DNA from: Paucilactobacillus hokkaidonensis JCM 18461
GTDB lineage: Bacteria; Bacillota; Bacilli; Lactobacillales; Lactobacillaceae
Assembly: GCF_000829395.1 (NCBI RefSeq)
Contig: NZ_AP014680.1
Span: forward strand, 1,240,001 to 1,304,000
DNA: 64,000 nucleotides
Direction: 5' to 3'
The translations under genes and the position numbers were made by a program. The notes beneath the pieces were generated by a model that did not search any database, was not told the DNA's origin, and worked only from the letters and a program-made list of their open reading frames with translations. Shown here piece after piece: positions 53,101 to 60,379 of this stretch; within the stretch, counting starts at the first letter, position 1, and each line of letters begins with the position of its first letter.

Positions 53101-53254
53101 CTTAATTGAAGTTGCCATGGCAGTTATAATTGGATTAATTATCTTAGTATTTATTATTCCAATTATGATTCCAAGTACCATTCGCCTGACATACCCTGTT
53201 AAATCCGGTTTCCAGGATGCTGAAAAGCGTGAGGATGATAATAAGAAAAAATAG
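50117..53254 (+). CDS. MMPL/RND-family membrane transporter
   Basis: 1045 residues in two halves. Each half has one helix, an extracellular domain, then five or six helices. The proton-relay segments are GIGTDYNILLYNQFKDE near residue 247 and ALGVDYSIFLMMKYREFGRD near 937. The second extracellular domain holds a long QLxxGxxQL coiled-coil (TGLGQLSNGSQQLVDGVSQL and many more), as in the YhgE protein at 33816. Related YdgH/YdfJ-type proteins export lipids or antimicrobials under TetR control. Start is TTG 50117 with GGAGGA six bases upstream. Confidence 0.92.
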   Translation: MAKFLKNHVGSLIAWIVVLILAVFMLPNINQLTREHSTIDLPKDSQSQIADSIQKKWGYHQGNTYQVVAVFNNGNSAMSKTDRQNVQSTINELKKHKSEYGIKSITAPNDNSETKSQLISKDKSTQLVQLMISKDHGTVKKINQQLTKSIKTSGVKSYITGSDILNDDFSGAIQDGIKKTEIISVIFIFLVLVLVFQSPIVPLISLLTVGVSFITSLSIVTNLVEKFNFPFSNFTQVFMVIVLFGIGTDYNILLYNQFKDELSRGISNWKAAQRARRVAGKTILYSGSSVLIGFSALALAKFSIYQSAIGVAVGVAVLLVVLLTLNPFFMAVLGKKMFWPSKNFDGEGTSSLWHRLSSSSVIHPIISIFAVLIILLPFYFTFNHPLNYDDTDEISNSTPAKQGFLTVQDHFSKGTAEPSTLYIRSNHRLDNEKDLKLIDEITRKLQADPDVKTVASVTQPGGTKVKKLYVSNQLGTVNSGLTSAQKGLGQLSTGSQQMTTGLGQLSNGSQQLVDGVSQLTSQLNSQLSGSNAAQIAQLESGLPQINNGIQQLNSALQQSGSSIDTSSLTSELTNVGNQAQVIGTNLTQAGNTLQGLQGQSSSSSDSANQIIQAANQNGASLQPGQQAVLSAVITSALNKQSQSLEGSLSSVAANIQAAGNADKSLAGSMTSVSNSAGSLNSMMSQVATLKTEVNQLATASNTALPGAATALTQLTSGLNQVQSALGSSQSGLIQINTGINQLADQSPQLTSGIDKVNSGLGSGGSYLKALKKSAAADSYYVPKNILHSKSYKPAIKAYLSEDKKSAKITVVLGTNPSDATATKKVRTLSNMAKKNLKGTDLKNATVAMGGQSSTLADTKSLASQDFIRTAAIMLIGIALALVFVTRSLLQPVYIIGTLMIAYMTSLSLTRWLTHLILGRDMLTWNTPFFSFIMLIALGVDYSIFLMMKYREFGRDNMMPSKRIVKSAGIIGTVVISAAIILCGTFAALIPSGVPTLIEVAMAVIIGLIILVFIIPIMIPSTIRLTYPVKSGFQDAEKREDDNKKK

Positions 53255-53265
53255 TAATATATTAA

Positions 53266-53295
53266 AGTAAATCTGTAATGGATTTACTTTTTTTG
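53266..53295 (+). terminator. Terminator of the TetR/MMPL operon
   Basis: AGTAAATC and GATTTACT pair over a 7-base loop, followed by a run of seven or more T, 12 bases past the MMPL stop. Confidence 0.9.
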
Positions 53296-53330
53296 TCGAT
53301 AAATATGCTAAAGTCCAGCCAAGTAAAAGT

Positions 53331-53529
53331 CCGCAGAAGCTTGCGTGTAACATCAAAATACTGCTATGGGTGATCAAAAAGCTCTCTTTATCTTGGTTGT
53401 CGAAATGTGTTTGCAACCGCAGAAGCTTGCGTGTAACACCAAAATACCGCTTATGGATGGTCAAAATTCGACCATCCATAAGCGGCATTTTACCGTTACT
53501 CTCCAGCTTCTGAACGCGGTTGTTCACAC
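53331..53529. repeat. Long hairpin preceded by a partial direct copy of its left arm
   Basis: CCGCAGAAGCTTGCGTGTAA starts at 53331 and again at 53417 (period 86), with similarity continuing for about 50 bases. The second copy is the left arm of a 120-bp imperfect palindrome (53407-53529) whose inner stem CCGCTTATGGATGGTC/GACCATCCATAAGCGG is perfect. The arrangement equals that at 6913-7133, but the sequence differs. It lies between the converging MMPL and ABC transporter genes and abuts the latter's stop. Confidence 0.8.
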
Positions 53530-53532
53530 TCT

Positions 53533-55023
53533 CTAAACTATGTTTGAATCACTACTCAAATTGAACTTCTTCTCGACTAATCTCAATAATCTTGATAATC
53601 CAAACGTTAATACAAAGTATAGCAATGAAGCAATAATTAATGGGAAAAATGGTTTAAAACTTGCTCCTTGAATAACTCCAGTTTGGAACATAATTTCGCC
53701 AACTCCGACAACTGAAACAATGGAAGACTCCTTAATAACTGAAATAAATTCATTCCCTAACGCTGGCAGAATATTTTTAAATGCTTGCGGTAAAATCACA
53801 TAGCGCATACTTTGCCCCGACGCCAGTCCCAATGATCGTGCCGCTTTATCTTGTCCTGTATCCACCGAATTAATCCCACCACGGATAATTTCAGAAACGT
53901 ACGCACCACTGTTCATTCCCATTGCCAATGAACTTGAAACAAACGCCGACACATGAAGGCCAAGAATTTGGGTTCCAAAGAAAACAATAAATACTTGAAC
54001 CAGCAGTGGTGTGCCACGAGTATATTCAACGTATACCGCCCCAATTGCCTTGACCAACCAAATTTTGGAACGACGCATCATTGCTAACAACGTTCCTAGT
54101 AACGTTCCAAAAATAACACCAATCAATGCTAAAGCAACTGTTATTTCGACTCCGGTAACATAGTAGTTACCATATTGCTGCAAGAAATTTTGCTTAGAAA
54201 ACATTAATTTATTAGCAGTCTTTTGATACTTATCCATTAAATTATGTTTATCAACATACGTAATTGTCTTATTAACGTGGGCCAACAATGCTGGCGCGTC
54301 TTTAGAAACAGCCACGTTAGTTTGCTTGGTGCCACTGGTGAATCCTGGATTAATCATCGTCAAAGTCTTGGACTGGTTGGCATAGGCCTTCCCGATTGGA
54401 GTTTGCGTCACAATGCCATCAATCTTTTTATTATTCAATTGCAACACTAAATCAGTGAACTTGGCCAGCGACACTGGTGTCGACCCTGTCAATTGATTCT
54501 GTACAAATTCCAATTCAGTTGATTCTGTCTGAGCTCCCACCTTGTGACCGCTAAAATCCTGTGTGGTTTTAAATTTATTCTTATCCGTGGTTCGAATTAA
54601 CATCCGTTCTTGTACCGATAAATAATTTTTAGAAAATGAAACTTCTTTGGCCCGCGCAGGTGTGCTATTCATACCAGAAATAATCATATCAATCTTGCCA
54701 GTTTTCAAAGCCCCCAATAAACTTGAAAATTGCATTTCATTAATTCGTAGCTTAACTCCTAGTTGCTTGGCTACTTTTTTGGCCAGTGAGACATCAAACC
54801 CAACAATTTTGTCTTCACCGTTAATCGTTTTATGAAATTCAAACGGTGGATAGTCAGCTGACAATCCGACGGTAATATACCCTTGCTTTTTAATTTTTTG
54901 CAACGTCTGATCTGTTTTAGTCGTTGACGCCGCTTCAACCGGCTGTGTCGTTGCTAAGCAAGCCGAGACAGTCATTGTTAAAACAAGCAACAGCGCCAAT
55001 AATAAGTGCTGTATTTTTTTCAT
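53533..55023 (-). CDS. Glutamine-type amino acid ABC transporter, substrate-binding/permease fusion
   Basis: 496 residues. A signal sequence (residues 1-32) is followed by one periplasmic-type binding domain (ITVGLSADYPPFEFHK near 50, GFDVSLAKKVAKQLG near 75, DMIISGMNSTPARAKEVSFS near 112) and then a HisM/GlnP permease domain of about 215 residues with VEYTRGTPLLVQVFIVFFG near 345 and the EAA loop DKAARSLGLASGQSMRYVIL near 390. This is the fused form common in lactic acid bacteria. No ATPase gene is adjacent, so it must borrow one. Substrate is likely a polar amino acid. The start has GGAGGAT upstream. Confidence 0.94.
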   Translation of the reverse strand: MKKIQHLLLALLLVLTMTVSACLATTQPVEAASTTKTDQTLQKIKKQGYITVGLSADYPPFEFHKTINGEDKIVGFDVSLAKKVAKQLGVKLRINEMQFSSLLGALKTGKIDMIISGMNSTPARAKEVSFSKNYLSVQERMLIRTTDKNKFKTTQDFSGHKVGAQTESTELEFVQNQLTGSTPVSLAKFTDLVLQLNNKKIDGIVTQTPIGKAYANQSKTLTMINPGFTSGTKQTNVAVSKDAPALLAHVNKTITYVDKHNLMDKYQKTANKLMFSKQNFLQQYGNYYVTGVEITVALALIGVIFGTLLGTLLAMMRRSKIWLVKAIGAVYVEYTRGTPLLVQVFIVFFGTQILGLHVSAFVSSSLAMGMNSGAYVSEIIRGGINSVDTGQDKAARSLGLASGQSMRYVILPQAFKNILPALGNEFISVIKESSIVSVVGVGEIMFQTGVIQGASFKPFFPLIIASLLYFVLTFGLSRLLRLVEKKFNLSSDSNIV

Positions 55024-55066
55024 ATTTTATCCTCCAAAATATACCATGCATTTCTTAATTAAAGCT

Positions 55067-55095
55067 AATATACGCTTTTAGGACTATTTATACAA
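55067..55095 (-). promoter_or_regulatory. Promoter of the ABC transporter gene
   Basis: On the minus strand TTGTAT (55095-55090), 17 bases, TATATT (55072-55067). The IS begins 57 bases upstream of the -35, so the core promoter survived the insertion. Confidence 0.65.
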
Positions 55096-55222
55096 GAAAA
55101 ATCACAAATTACTAAATTTTATTCATCATTAATGCTAATATTCATCTTTACCGTTAGTGTAAGGTTTTCCTAGATGGTCAACATATTTCTAGGAATATTC
55201 ATTTTAGATTGAATATATAAGA

Positions 55223-55276
55223 AAAGACCTGTAGCCTTTTAATCGACGAAGATTAAAAGAAAGGATGCAGGTCTTT
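55223..55276 (+). promoter_or_regulatory. Hairpin hiding the transposase ribosome binding site
   Basis: AAAGACCTG plus CCTTTTAATC pair with GATTAAAAG plus CAGGTCTTT, ending one base before the transposase ATG. The ribosome site AAAGGA lies in the 3' arm. Such hairpins limit translation from read-through transcripts in several insertion sequences. Confidence 0.7.
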
Positions 55277-55277
55277 C

Positions 55278-56642
55278 ATGTTTATTTTAGCAGATTTTAT
55301 TGATTCATTGAAGAATTTAGATAGTTTATTTGATTTGGAGGAACAAGTTATTCGTTGTTTGCGGGAAATGTTTCAAGAAATTGTATCTAAATACTTAATT
55401 CAACTAGACGAAACGTTAGTTTCTCAGATTCCAAGTGACCATACCTTTATTAACCGACAACCACGAACAATCAATTTTATGTTTGGTGCTGTTTCATTTG
55501 AACGTAGATGCTATAGGAAGACAGATGGAACCAATTATTTTCCACTGGATACACATTTAAAACTTGCGTCGCGAAAAAGGTTTTCACCATATTTCAAAAG
55601 TGTTGTTAGTAAGATTGGTCAAATGACTACCATGAGAAACACAGCGGATATGATTAACCTTGCCAGTCAGACTGATATTAGTGCATGGGCAGTCGACAAA
55701 ATCGTTAGAGAGATGGCCGACATCGTTGCTGTCGAGGAAGAAACACTTGATAAAGAAATTGTTCATCGTAAAAAAGTGGATAATTTAGTAATTGAAGGAG
55801 ATGCTTTTGAAGTCCGAGAACGTGGTAAGCAACGGGTTTCTGTGCATCATTATAAGGTATACGAATCCACTAATGCTGGTCCAGTAAATAAGCGTGAATT
55901 TGTTGAAACTAATCATTTAAAAGCACGAAAACAAGTTTGTGATTATCTGGAAGCACATTATAAATTAAGCGAAATGGTAGTGTTTTTAGCAAGTGATGCC
56001 GCTCCTGGATATGATCCCATCAGTATGCGCGAATTAGTTCCTGGGGCAAAAAAAGTTGAGTATGTAATTGATCGGTATCACTTTATTCGAAAATTCGAGC
56101 AGACCATCGGTCTACAAAACCCGTTAAGTAGAAAGGCTACAGCAGCTATTAGAGGACATAATTTGAACCAATTAGAGGCTATTTTAGATACTTTTGAATC
56201 GCAAATTACAACTGGAAAAGATTCCGAAAAGTTGATCAAATTAAGACATTATCTAAGCCGTAATTGGAAATATATCAAACGTCCCAAAGATCGCGGCTAT
56301 AAATATATGGGCAAATTAGGCTCAGTTGAGAGCTCACACAGAGCTTTCACCTACCGCTTAAAAAAGCAGGGTAAGAGTTGGTCTAAAGAAGGATTACAAG
56401 CTATGTTAGTTCTCATACTAGCAAGAGTTAACAGACATCTTAATCAAGACCTATCATCAGGATTAAGAAGGCTAAGAGAACTTAAAATTGAAGTATCTCT
56501 CGAGTCAATTAAATCAATTAGGTTCACAGATTTAAACCGAAAAACACGTTCACATCACATAGGCGTTAAAATTGGTAATATTACTGTTGATTCATCAACG
56601 AGTAGCCCCATAGGGGCAATGGCAAAAGCATACTCCCGTTAA
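55278..56642 (+). CDS. ISLre2-family (UPF0236) transposase
   Basis: 454 residues, full length for this family. The N-terminal part (RQPRTINFMFGAVSFERRCY, then a YRKTDG strand) and the central LVIEGDAFEVRERG, VVFLASDAAPGYDPIS and YVIDRYHFIRKFEQT give the acidic residues of a DDE-type core, with the conserved LGSVESSHRAFTYRLKKQGK near residue 349. It moves the surrounding element by cut or copy. The reading frame is unbroken. Translation is likely limited by the hairpin at 55223-55276. Confidence 0.95.
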   Translation: MFILADFIDSLKNLDSLFDLEEQVIRCLREMFQEIVSKYLIQLDETLVSQIPSDHTFINRQPRTINFMFGAVSFERRCYRKTDGTNYFPLDTHLKLASRKRFSPYFKSVVSKIGQMTTMRNTADMINLASQTDISAWAVDKIVREMADIVAVEEETLDKEIVHRKKVDNLVIEGDAFEVRERGKQRVSVHHYKVYESTNAGPVNKREFVETNHLKARKQVCDYLEAHYKLSEMVVFLASDAAPGYDPISMRELVPGAKKVEYVIDRYHFIRKFEQTIGLQNPLSRKATAAIRGHNLNQLEAILDTFESQITTGKDSEKLIKLRHYLSRNWKYIKRPKDRGYKYMGKLGSVESSHRAFTYRLKKQGKSWSKEGLQAMLVLILARVNRHLNQDLSSGLRRLRELKIEVSLESIKSIRFTDLNRKTRSHHIGVKIGNITVDSSTSSPIGAMAKAYSR

Positions 56643-56778
56643 TTCGGATGTATAAATATTAAGTCGAATAAAAGGTATCTAGGAAAACTTGACACATACA
56701 TCTTTACCTGCATATTAATCCGCTTCAAGTTAAGTATGGTAAAATAAAGCTAATTCTGATAGAAAATGGAAATTAACT

Positions 56779-56967
56779 ATGCAGGCTTTCAAAATCACAA
56801 TCCTAATTTTTTTGATTATTGCAGTGATTGGATTACTATCAACTGCAGTGCTATTAATTATGCATCGTGGAAACACCCGAATAATCGGTATCTATTGTTT
56901 CCTGTCATTTTTAATTACACTATCGTTTTCAGCCCTTTATTTTATAGTTCTACGACTCTACCAATAA
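56779..56967 (+). CDS. Small two-helix membrane protein
   Basis: 62 residues with two membrane helices (about 4-28 and 37-58) joined by a basic loop HRGNTRIIG. No family recognised. It precedes the YbjQ-like gene by 15 bases and is probably co-transcribed. An overlapping +1 frame at 56766 is less membrane-like and lacks a sensible composition. The ribosome site (GGAAA) is modest. Confidence 0.6.
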   Translation: MQAFKITILIFLIIAVIGLLSTAVLLIMHRGNTRIIGIYCFLSFLITLSFSALYFIVLRLYQ

Positions 56968-56982
56968 ACAGGAGATGGTCAA

Positions 56983-57282
56983 ATGTTTTTAACTACTGGA
57001 AGTATTGACAAACCGCATGTTATCAAGGGAATCGTAAACGCAACTAGCCACTTGATGCTGGCATCAGAAACCATTGATGCCTTTGAATCAATGGACCAAC
57101 TTTTTCCTGACGTGCAAGAAAAAATGAAACAACGCGCGAGTGACAATGGTGCCGATGGAATTATTAATATTAAATTCAATACAGAAATTGCTCAATTACA
57201 AGTTGCTCCAAAATTTTTAGTAGTCACTGGATATGGCACCATGATTTCTTTTCTAGATAATAAAACAGACGAATCTAAGTAG
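56983..57282 (+). CDS. YbjQ/UPF0145-family protein
   Basis: 99 residues of the YbjQ family (putative heavy-metal-binding domain): LTTGSIDKPHVIKGIVNATS at the start, then a helix (LFPDVQEKMKQRASDNGAD) and GIINIKFNTE with a final VVTGYGTMI strand. The family forms pentameric rings in crystal structures; function is unknown. AGGAGA lies seven bases before ATG 56983. Confidence 0.85.
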   Translation: MFLTTGSIDKPHVIKGIVNATSHLMLASETIDAFESMDQLFPDVQEKMKQRASDNGADGIINIKFNTEIAQLQVAPKFLVVTGYGTMISFLDNKTDESK

Positions 57283-57293
57283 ACTCGCCTGTT
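57264..57293. terminator. Hairpin at the end of the YbjQ-like gene
   Basis: AACAG-CGA-TCT and AGA-TCG-CTGTT pair with single mismatches around an AAGT loop, overlapping the stop codon; a TTATTTGTT tail follows. Confidence 0.6.
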
Positions 57294-57313
57294 ATTTGTT
57301 AAAATTGAATTAT

Positions 57314-57511
57314 TTATTCCATTTTAAATTTTAATGGTTTACCGCTAAAAACCTCATCAGCATGTAAATCGATAAATTTTTGAGCAATTTCTGTCTGTTG
57401 TTTTGTTTTCACATTGACAAATTTAACATCATAAGCTGACTCAACCAACAATTGCATCTTGTTTTTAGTTGCAACTTCCATTGCATAATTAATTAATTCG
57501 ATTCGCGACAT
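57314..57511 (-). CDS. Small cytoplasmic protein of unknown function
   Basis: 65 residues, helical start (SRIELINYAMEVATKNKMQL), then a beta segment YDVKFVNVKTKQQTE and a helix. No family recognised. A very good ribosome site (GGAGGA, six bases from ATG) supports translation. It converges with the YbjQ-like gene. Confidence 0.72.
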   Translation of the reverse strand: MSRIELINYAMEVATKNKMQLLVESAYDVKFVNVKTKQQTEIAQKFIDLHADEVFSGKPLKFKME

Positions 57512-57688
57512 TTAAAATCCTCCGTCCTATTACTAACTACTTTCAGTGTCTATAATGCAATTAGATTTATTTAATGTCAACCATAGTTTTTACTTATTGC
57601 AACTATTAATTTATGCCTGCATATATTTTTACAACCAAAAAATACTTTTCAATTCAGGAATGATAGTGTAAACTTGTAACTGTTGCTT

Positions 57689-57772
57689 GCCCCAGTGGCG
57701 GAACTGGCAGACGCGCAGCGTTCAGGTCGCTGTATGGGTAACCATGTACAGGTTCGAATCCTGCCTGGGGCA
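57689..57772 (+). tRNA. tRNA-Leu (anticodon CAG)
   Basis: 84-nt class II tRNA: acceptor GCCCCAG/CTGGGGC, D-arm with GGCAGACGCG, anticodon stem CAGCG/CGCTG with loop TTCAGGT (anticodon CAG), long variable arm TATGGGTAACCATG, T-arm with GGTTCGAATCC, discriminator A. CCA is not encoded. The upstream gap 57512-57688 is AT-rich, and I see nothing else in it. Confidence 0.95.
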
Positions 57773-57783
57773 GTCTTGTGAAA

Positions 57784-57959
57784 TGATATAATGTGTCGTT
57801 AAAAGGCGGTATATCACCATTCACAACATGATAGAGTTAGTGAAACTTTTTAAAAGTGTGTGTAATTGTGTATTTTTAATGTAATTCACATTCACGAAAA
57901 TGATACATATAACTCTGGGACAGAAAAAGATTAATCTTAATTGATTAGTCTTTTTTTTT
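57784..57959 (+). ncRNA. Candidate small RNA downstream of tRNA-Leu
   Basis: An extended -10 TGATATAAT (57784-57792) begins 12 bases past the tRNA, and a strong intrinsic terminator ends at 57959. No ORF fills the 160 bases between. The region has internal dyads (GTGTGTAATTGTG, ATTCACATTCACGAA). It may be a small RNA or just the tRNA trailer. No homology could be checked. Confidence 0.3.
57926..57959. terminator. Bidirectional terminator
   Basis: AAAGATTAATC and GATTAGTCTTT pair over a 6-base loop, with nine T on the plus strand and five on the minus strand. It serves the tRNA-side transcript and the 57985 gene. Confidence 0.88.
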
Positions 57960-57984
57960 GCATATTTTTTACATCCGCCTAATG

Positions 57985-58191
57985 CTAATTGAAAATTAGA
58001 TTAACTTCCTTGATAGTCCCTGATCTACCTTTTTCATCGCATACATAATTAATGTTGTAGTTTGTGATTGTTCCGTCTTTACAAGTTTGACAATTAATTG
58101 ACTCTACATTCTTCCATGTTTTACTAAATTCAAGAATAACCTGTTCTTTTTGTTTCTCAGTTAAATCTGCTTTTAAAATTATTTTATTCAT
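57985..58191 (-). CDS. Small protein of unknown function
   Basis: 68 residues starting MNKIILKADLTEKQKEQVIL, with two Cys in NCQTCKDG near residue 35 and a third in NYVCDEKGR, so metal binding is conceivable. No family recognised. ATG 58191 follows GGAAG by nine bases; GTG 58206 is less likely. It ends at a bidirectional terminator. Confidence 0.62.
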   Translation of the reverse strand: MNKIILKADLTEKQKEQVILEFSKTWKNVESINCQTCKDGTITNYNINYVCDEKGRSGTIKEVNLIFN

Positions 58192-58267
58192 GAAAAATAC
58201 TTCCACTCTTTTCTATGTACCCTTTTATTTTCCACACCAACAGTATTTACATTTTATCACACACAAA

Positions 58268-58296
58268 AGCCTCTAACGCACAATGTGCTAGAGGCT
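58268..58296 (-). terminator. Terminator of kdgK
   Basis: GCCTCTA and TAGAGGC pair, with GCAC/GTGC inside; the minus strand continues with TTTTGTGTG. Confidence 0.8.
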
Positions 58297-58357
58297 AAAT
58301 TAATCAAGTAAACATTATTTAGTTCCTTAAAAGTTCCACAGTAGAAATCTTAGTTTT

Positions 58358-59380
58358 TTAACGTTTCATCCCCGAACCACCACGACTCTCCATCAACGAT
58401 CTAATCTCTTGATCACTAACTAAATTGAGATCGCCACTAATCGTCAGTTTTAACACACTAGCGGCCATTGCATAATTAATTTGTTCCTGTGGTACAAAAT
58501 TATTCACCAAACCATGAACTATTCCAGCACCAAAGGCATCCCCTGCTGCAACTCCTTCCATAACGTGCATTTGATAAATTGGTGCCTCATAAAATTTACC
58601 ATCACGAAGTAATATAGACGTCCATTGACTATCCTCTACTGAATTAATATCACGTAAAACGCTGGCTATCGTATGACACTGTGGATACTTTTCAGTGACC
58701 GCCTTCATCGACTTCTTGAACTGATCCTTTTGTTCAATTCCATGGCGCATATCACCATCAAAAGCTTCAATTCCAAGTGTCGCAATAAAATCCTCGTCAT
58801 GAGCTAAACAAACGTTCACGTATTGCATCAACTCGCCCATTACTTTTTGTGCTTTTTCAGGAGACCATAGTTTACTCCGATAGTTCAAATCACAAATGAT
58901 CGGAATTTGATGTGTCTGGCAATATTGACATGCCTTTAAGGTCGCTAATTGCAATTGATCAGAGAGTGCTGGTGTAATGCCCGAAAAATAAAAATAATCA
59001 ACATCAGTTAATATTTTTTCCCAATTAAATTCATTGGCATCAACTGTTGAAAATGAACTCCCCGCCCGATCGTAAACAACATTCGTTGGACGAACGCTGG
59101 CTCCCTTTTCGAAAAAATAGATGCCCATCCGAGCCCCACCACGGTGAATTCCACCAGTATCGACATGATGTTTTAACAAGGTTGCTTCTGCACTATCACC
59201 TAATAAATTAGGTGGCAATTTAGTTAGAAACGCGGCATTATCATCTAACAAAGCTAACGAAACTGCTACGTTAGCCTCCGATCCACCATAAGAAACCTCA
59301 AATTTATTAGCCTGAATAAGCCGTTCGTTATCTGGCGTTTTAAGTCTTAACATCATTTCACCAAATGTTAAAATTTTCAT
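58358..59380 (-). CDS. kdgK: 2-dehydro-3-deoxygluconate kinase (PfkB family)
   Basis: 340 residues from ATG 59380 (GAAGGGG seven bases upstream; ATG 59398 overlaps that site). PfkB features: MKILTFGEMMLRLKTP start, SYGGSEANVAVSLALL near residue 30, ICDLNYRSKLWS near 160 and the anion hole GVAAGDAFGAGIVHGL near 285 (catalytic Asp in AGDAFG). It phosphorylates KDG from hexuronates or pectin. No KDPG aldolase, isomerase or transporter is next to it, so the pathway is split. A LacI-type operator/cre lies 47 bases upstream. Confidence 0.92.
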   Translation of the reverse strand: MKILTFGEMMLRLKTPDNERLIQANKFEVSYGGSEANVAVSLALLDDNAAFLTKLPPNLLGDSAEATLLKHHVDTGGIHRGGARMGIYFFEKGASVRPTNVVYDRAGSSFSTVDANEFNWEKILTDVDYFYFSGITPALSDQLQLATLKACQYCQTHQIPIICDLNYRSKLWSPEKAQKVMGELMQYVNVCLAHDEDFIATLGIEAFDGDMRHGIEQKDQFKKSMKAVTEKYPQCHTIASVLRDINSVEDSQWTSILLRDGKFYEAPIYQMHVMEGVAAGDAFGAGIVHGLVNNFVPQEQINYAMAASVLKLTISGDLNLVSDQEIRSLMESRGGSGMKR

Positions 59381-59426
59381 AATATAACCCCTTCTCATAA
59401 TTTCTTTAATACACTAATTATAGCAT

Positions 59427-59440
59427 TGAAATCGGTTTCA
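59427..59440. promoter_or_regulatory. cre/KdgR-type operator upstream of kdgK
   Basis: TGAAATCGGTTTCA matches the cre consensus fully and is a near-perfect LacI-family dyad. It lies in the divergent gap between kdgK and the DedA gene. CcpA or a KdgR-like regulator could bind. Confidence 0.7.
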
Positions 59441-59563
59441 TCATGGCTGTTTTTTCTTTAGTAATCTATCAATAAAAGTTAATATGCTTTACAACCCAGA
59501 TTAAAGTCTGTATCATTAACCTACTTAATGCCCCCCCACTATAACTTGGAATAGGAGACATCA

Positions 59564-60220
59564 ATGCCACAACTAATTGACTTTATTATGCACATCGATC
59601 AACATCTGATTTCAATCGTGAATCAATTTGATTCAATGACCTACCTGATCTTGTTTGCCTTGATTTTCATCGAGACGGGTGTCGTTATTTTACCTTTCTT
59701 ACCTGGTGACTCATTATTATTTGCTGCCAGTGCATTAGCTGCTAATCAAGCCTTTAATTTAAATTTTGGAATGTTCCTAGTAACATTCTTTGTTGCAGCG
59801 GTTCTTGGTGATTCACTTAATTATGAAATCGGCAAACATACTGGTTTATTGGTTAGTCGCAATTCATTTTTTGGGCGTTTCTTGAATCAAGAAAAGTTGG
59901 ACAAAGCGGAAACATTTTTCAATAAACATGGTGGTAAAACGATCGTAATCGCAAGATTTATGCCGTTTGTCCGCACATTTGCTCCCTTTATTTCGGGTGG
60001 TAGTAAAATGAATTACCGTAAATTTGCTTTTTATAACATCATAGGTGGCTTTTTGTGGGTCCTGGTTTGTTGCCTAACAGGCTTTTTCTTTGGTAACCTA
60101 CCAATTGTCCAAGATAATTTTACATTTGTTATTTTTGGCATTATCGGCGTCTCATTGCTACCTGCTATCATTACGTACCTTAAAAGTAAAATTAGCGCAC
60201 CACAAAAAGAAATCGAATAG
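59564..60220 (+). CDS. DedA-family membrane protein
   Basis: 218 residues with the DedA/VTT domain: LIFIETGVVILPFLPGDSLL near residue 32 (acidic Glu and PGDS motif), FFVAAVLGDSLNYEIGKHTG near 75, HGGKTIVIARFMPFVRTFAP near 124 and a final helix. DedA proteins include lipid scramblases that recycle undecaprenyl phosphate or phosphatidylethanolamine; this one may do the same. The start has ATAGGAG upstream. Confidence 0.93.
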   Translation: MPQLIDFIMHIDQHLISIVNQFDSMTYLILFALIFIETGVVILPFLPGDSLLFAASALAANQAFNLNFGMFLVTFFVAAVLGDSLNYEIGKHTGLLVSRNSFFGRFLNQEKLDKAETFFNKHGGKTIVIARFMPFVRTFAPFISGGSKMNYRKFAFYNIIGGFLWVLVCCLTGFFFGNLPIVQDNFTFVIFGIIGVSLLPAIITYLKSKISAPQKEIE

Positions 60221-60234
60221 TATTTAAAATAATG

Positions 60235-60271
60235 AGTTAGCCAGTATAATGAATGCTGGTTAACTTTTTTT
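60235..60271 (+). terminator. Terminator of the DedA gene
   Basis: GTTAGCCAG and CTGGTTAAC pair (one mismatch) over about 10 bases, followed by seven T. Confidence 0.88.
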
Positions 60272-60379
60272 GTGAATTTATTCCATCTAATTTTGACCTA
60301 TGGACCACAAGTAAGATAAAATAGCGTTCATAGGTTCTTTCACCCGCTTGTTAAATTAAAATTAAAGGTCGATAACAAT

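Larger units (their letters stand above)
55153..56698 (+). mobile_element. ISLre2-family insertion sequence with target duplication
   Basis: A 1546-bp element with one transposase gene. The terminal inverted repeats are GTGTAAGGTTTTCCTAGAT (left) and GTGTCAAGTTTTCCTAGAT (complement of the right end), 17 of 19 identical. CATCTTTACC occurs directly on both sides (55143-55152 and 56699-56708), a 10-base or 9+1 target duplication as expected for this family (usually 9). All parts are intact, so the element may be active and its insertion recent. Confidence 0.92.

Noticed and set aside
53144-53527. 127-codon minus-strand ORF spanning the MMPL 3' end and the hairpin repeat
   Set aside because: It overlaps the MMPL coding region and its terminator, and its first half is translated hairpin repeat; no credible ribosome site or domain.
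56766-57008. 80-codon plus-strand ORF overlapping the two-helix membrane protein
   Set aside because: Composition is unlike a protein domain, it runs into the YbjQ-like gene, and the other frame gives two clean membrane helices.
57689-57984. Possible integration (att) site at the tRNA-Leu 3' end
   Set aside because: I looked for a direct repeat of the tRNA 3' end and an integrase nearby and found neither.
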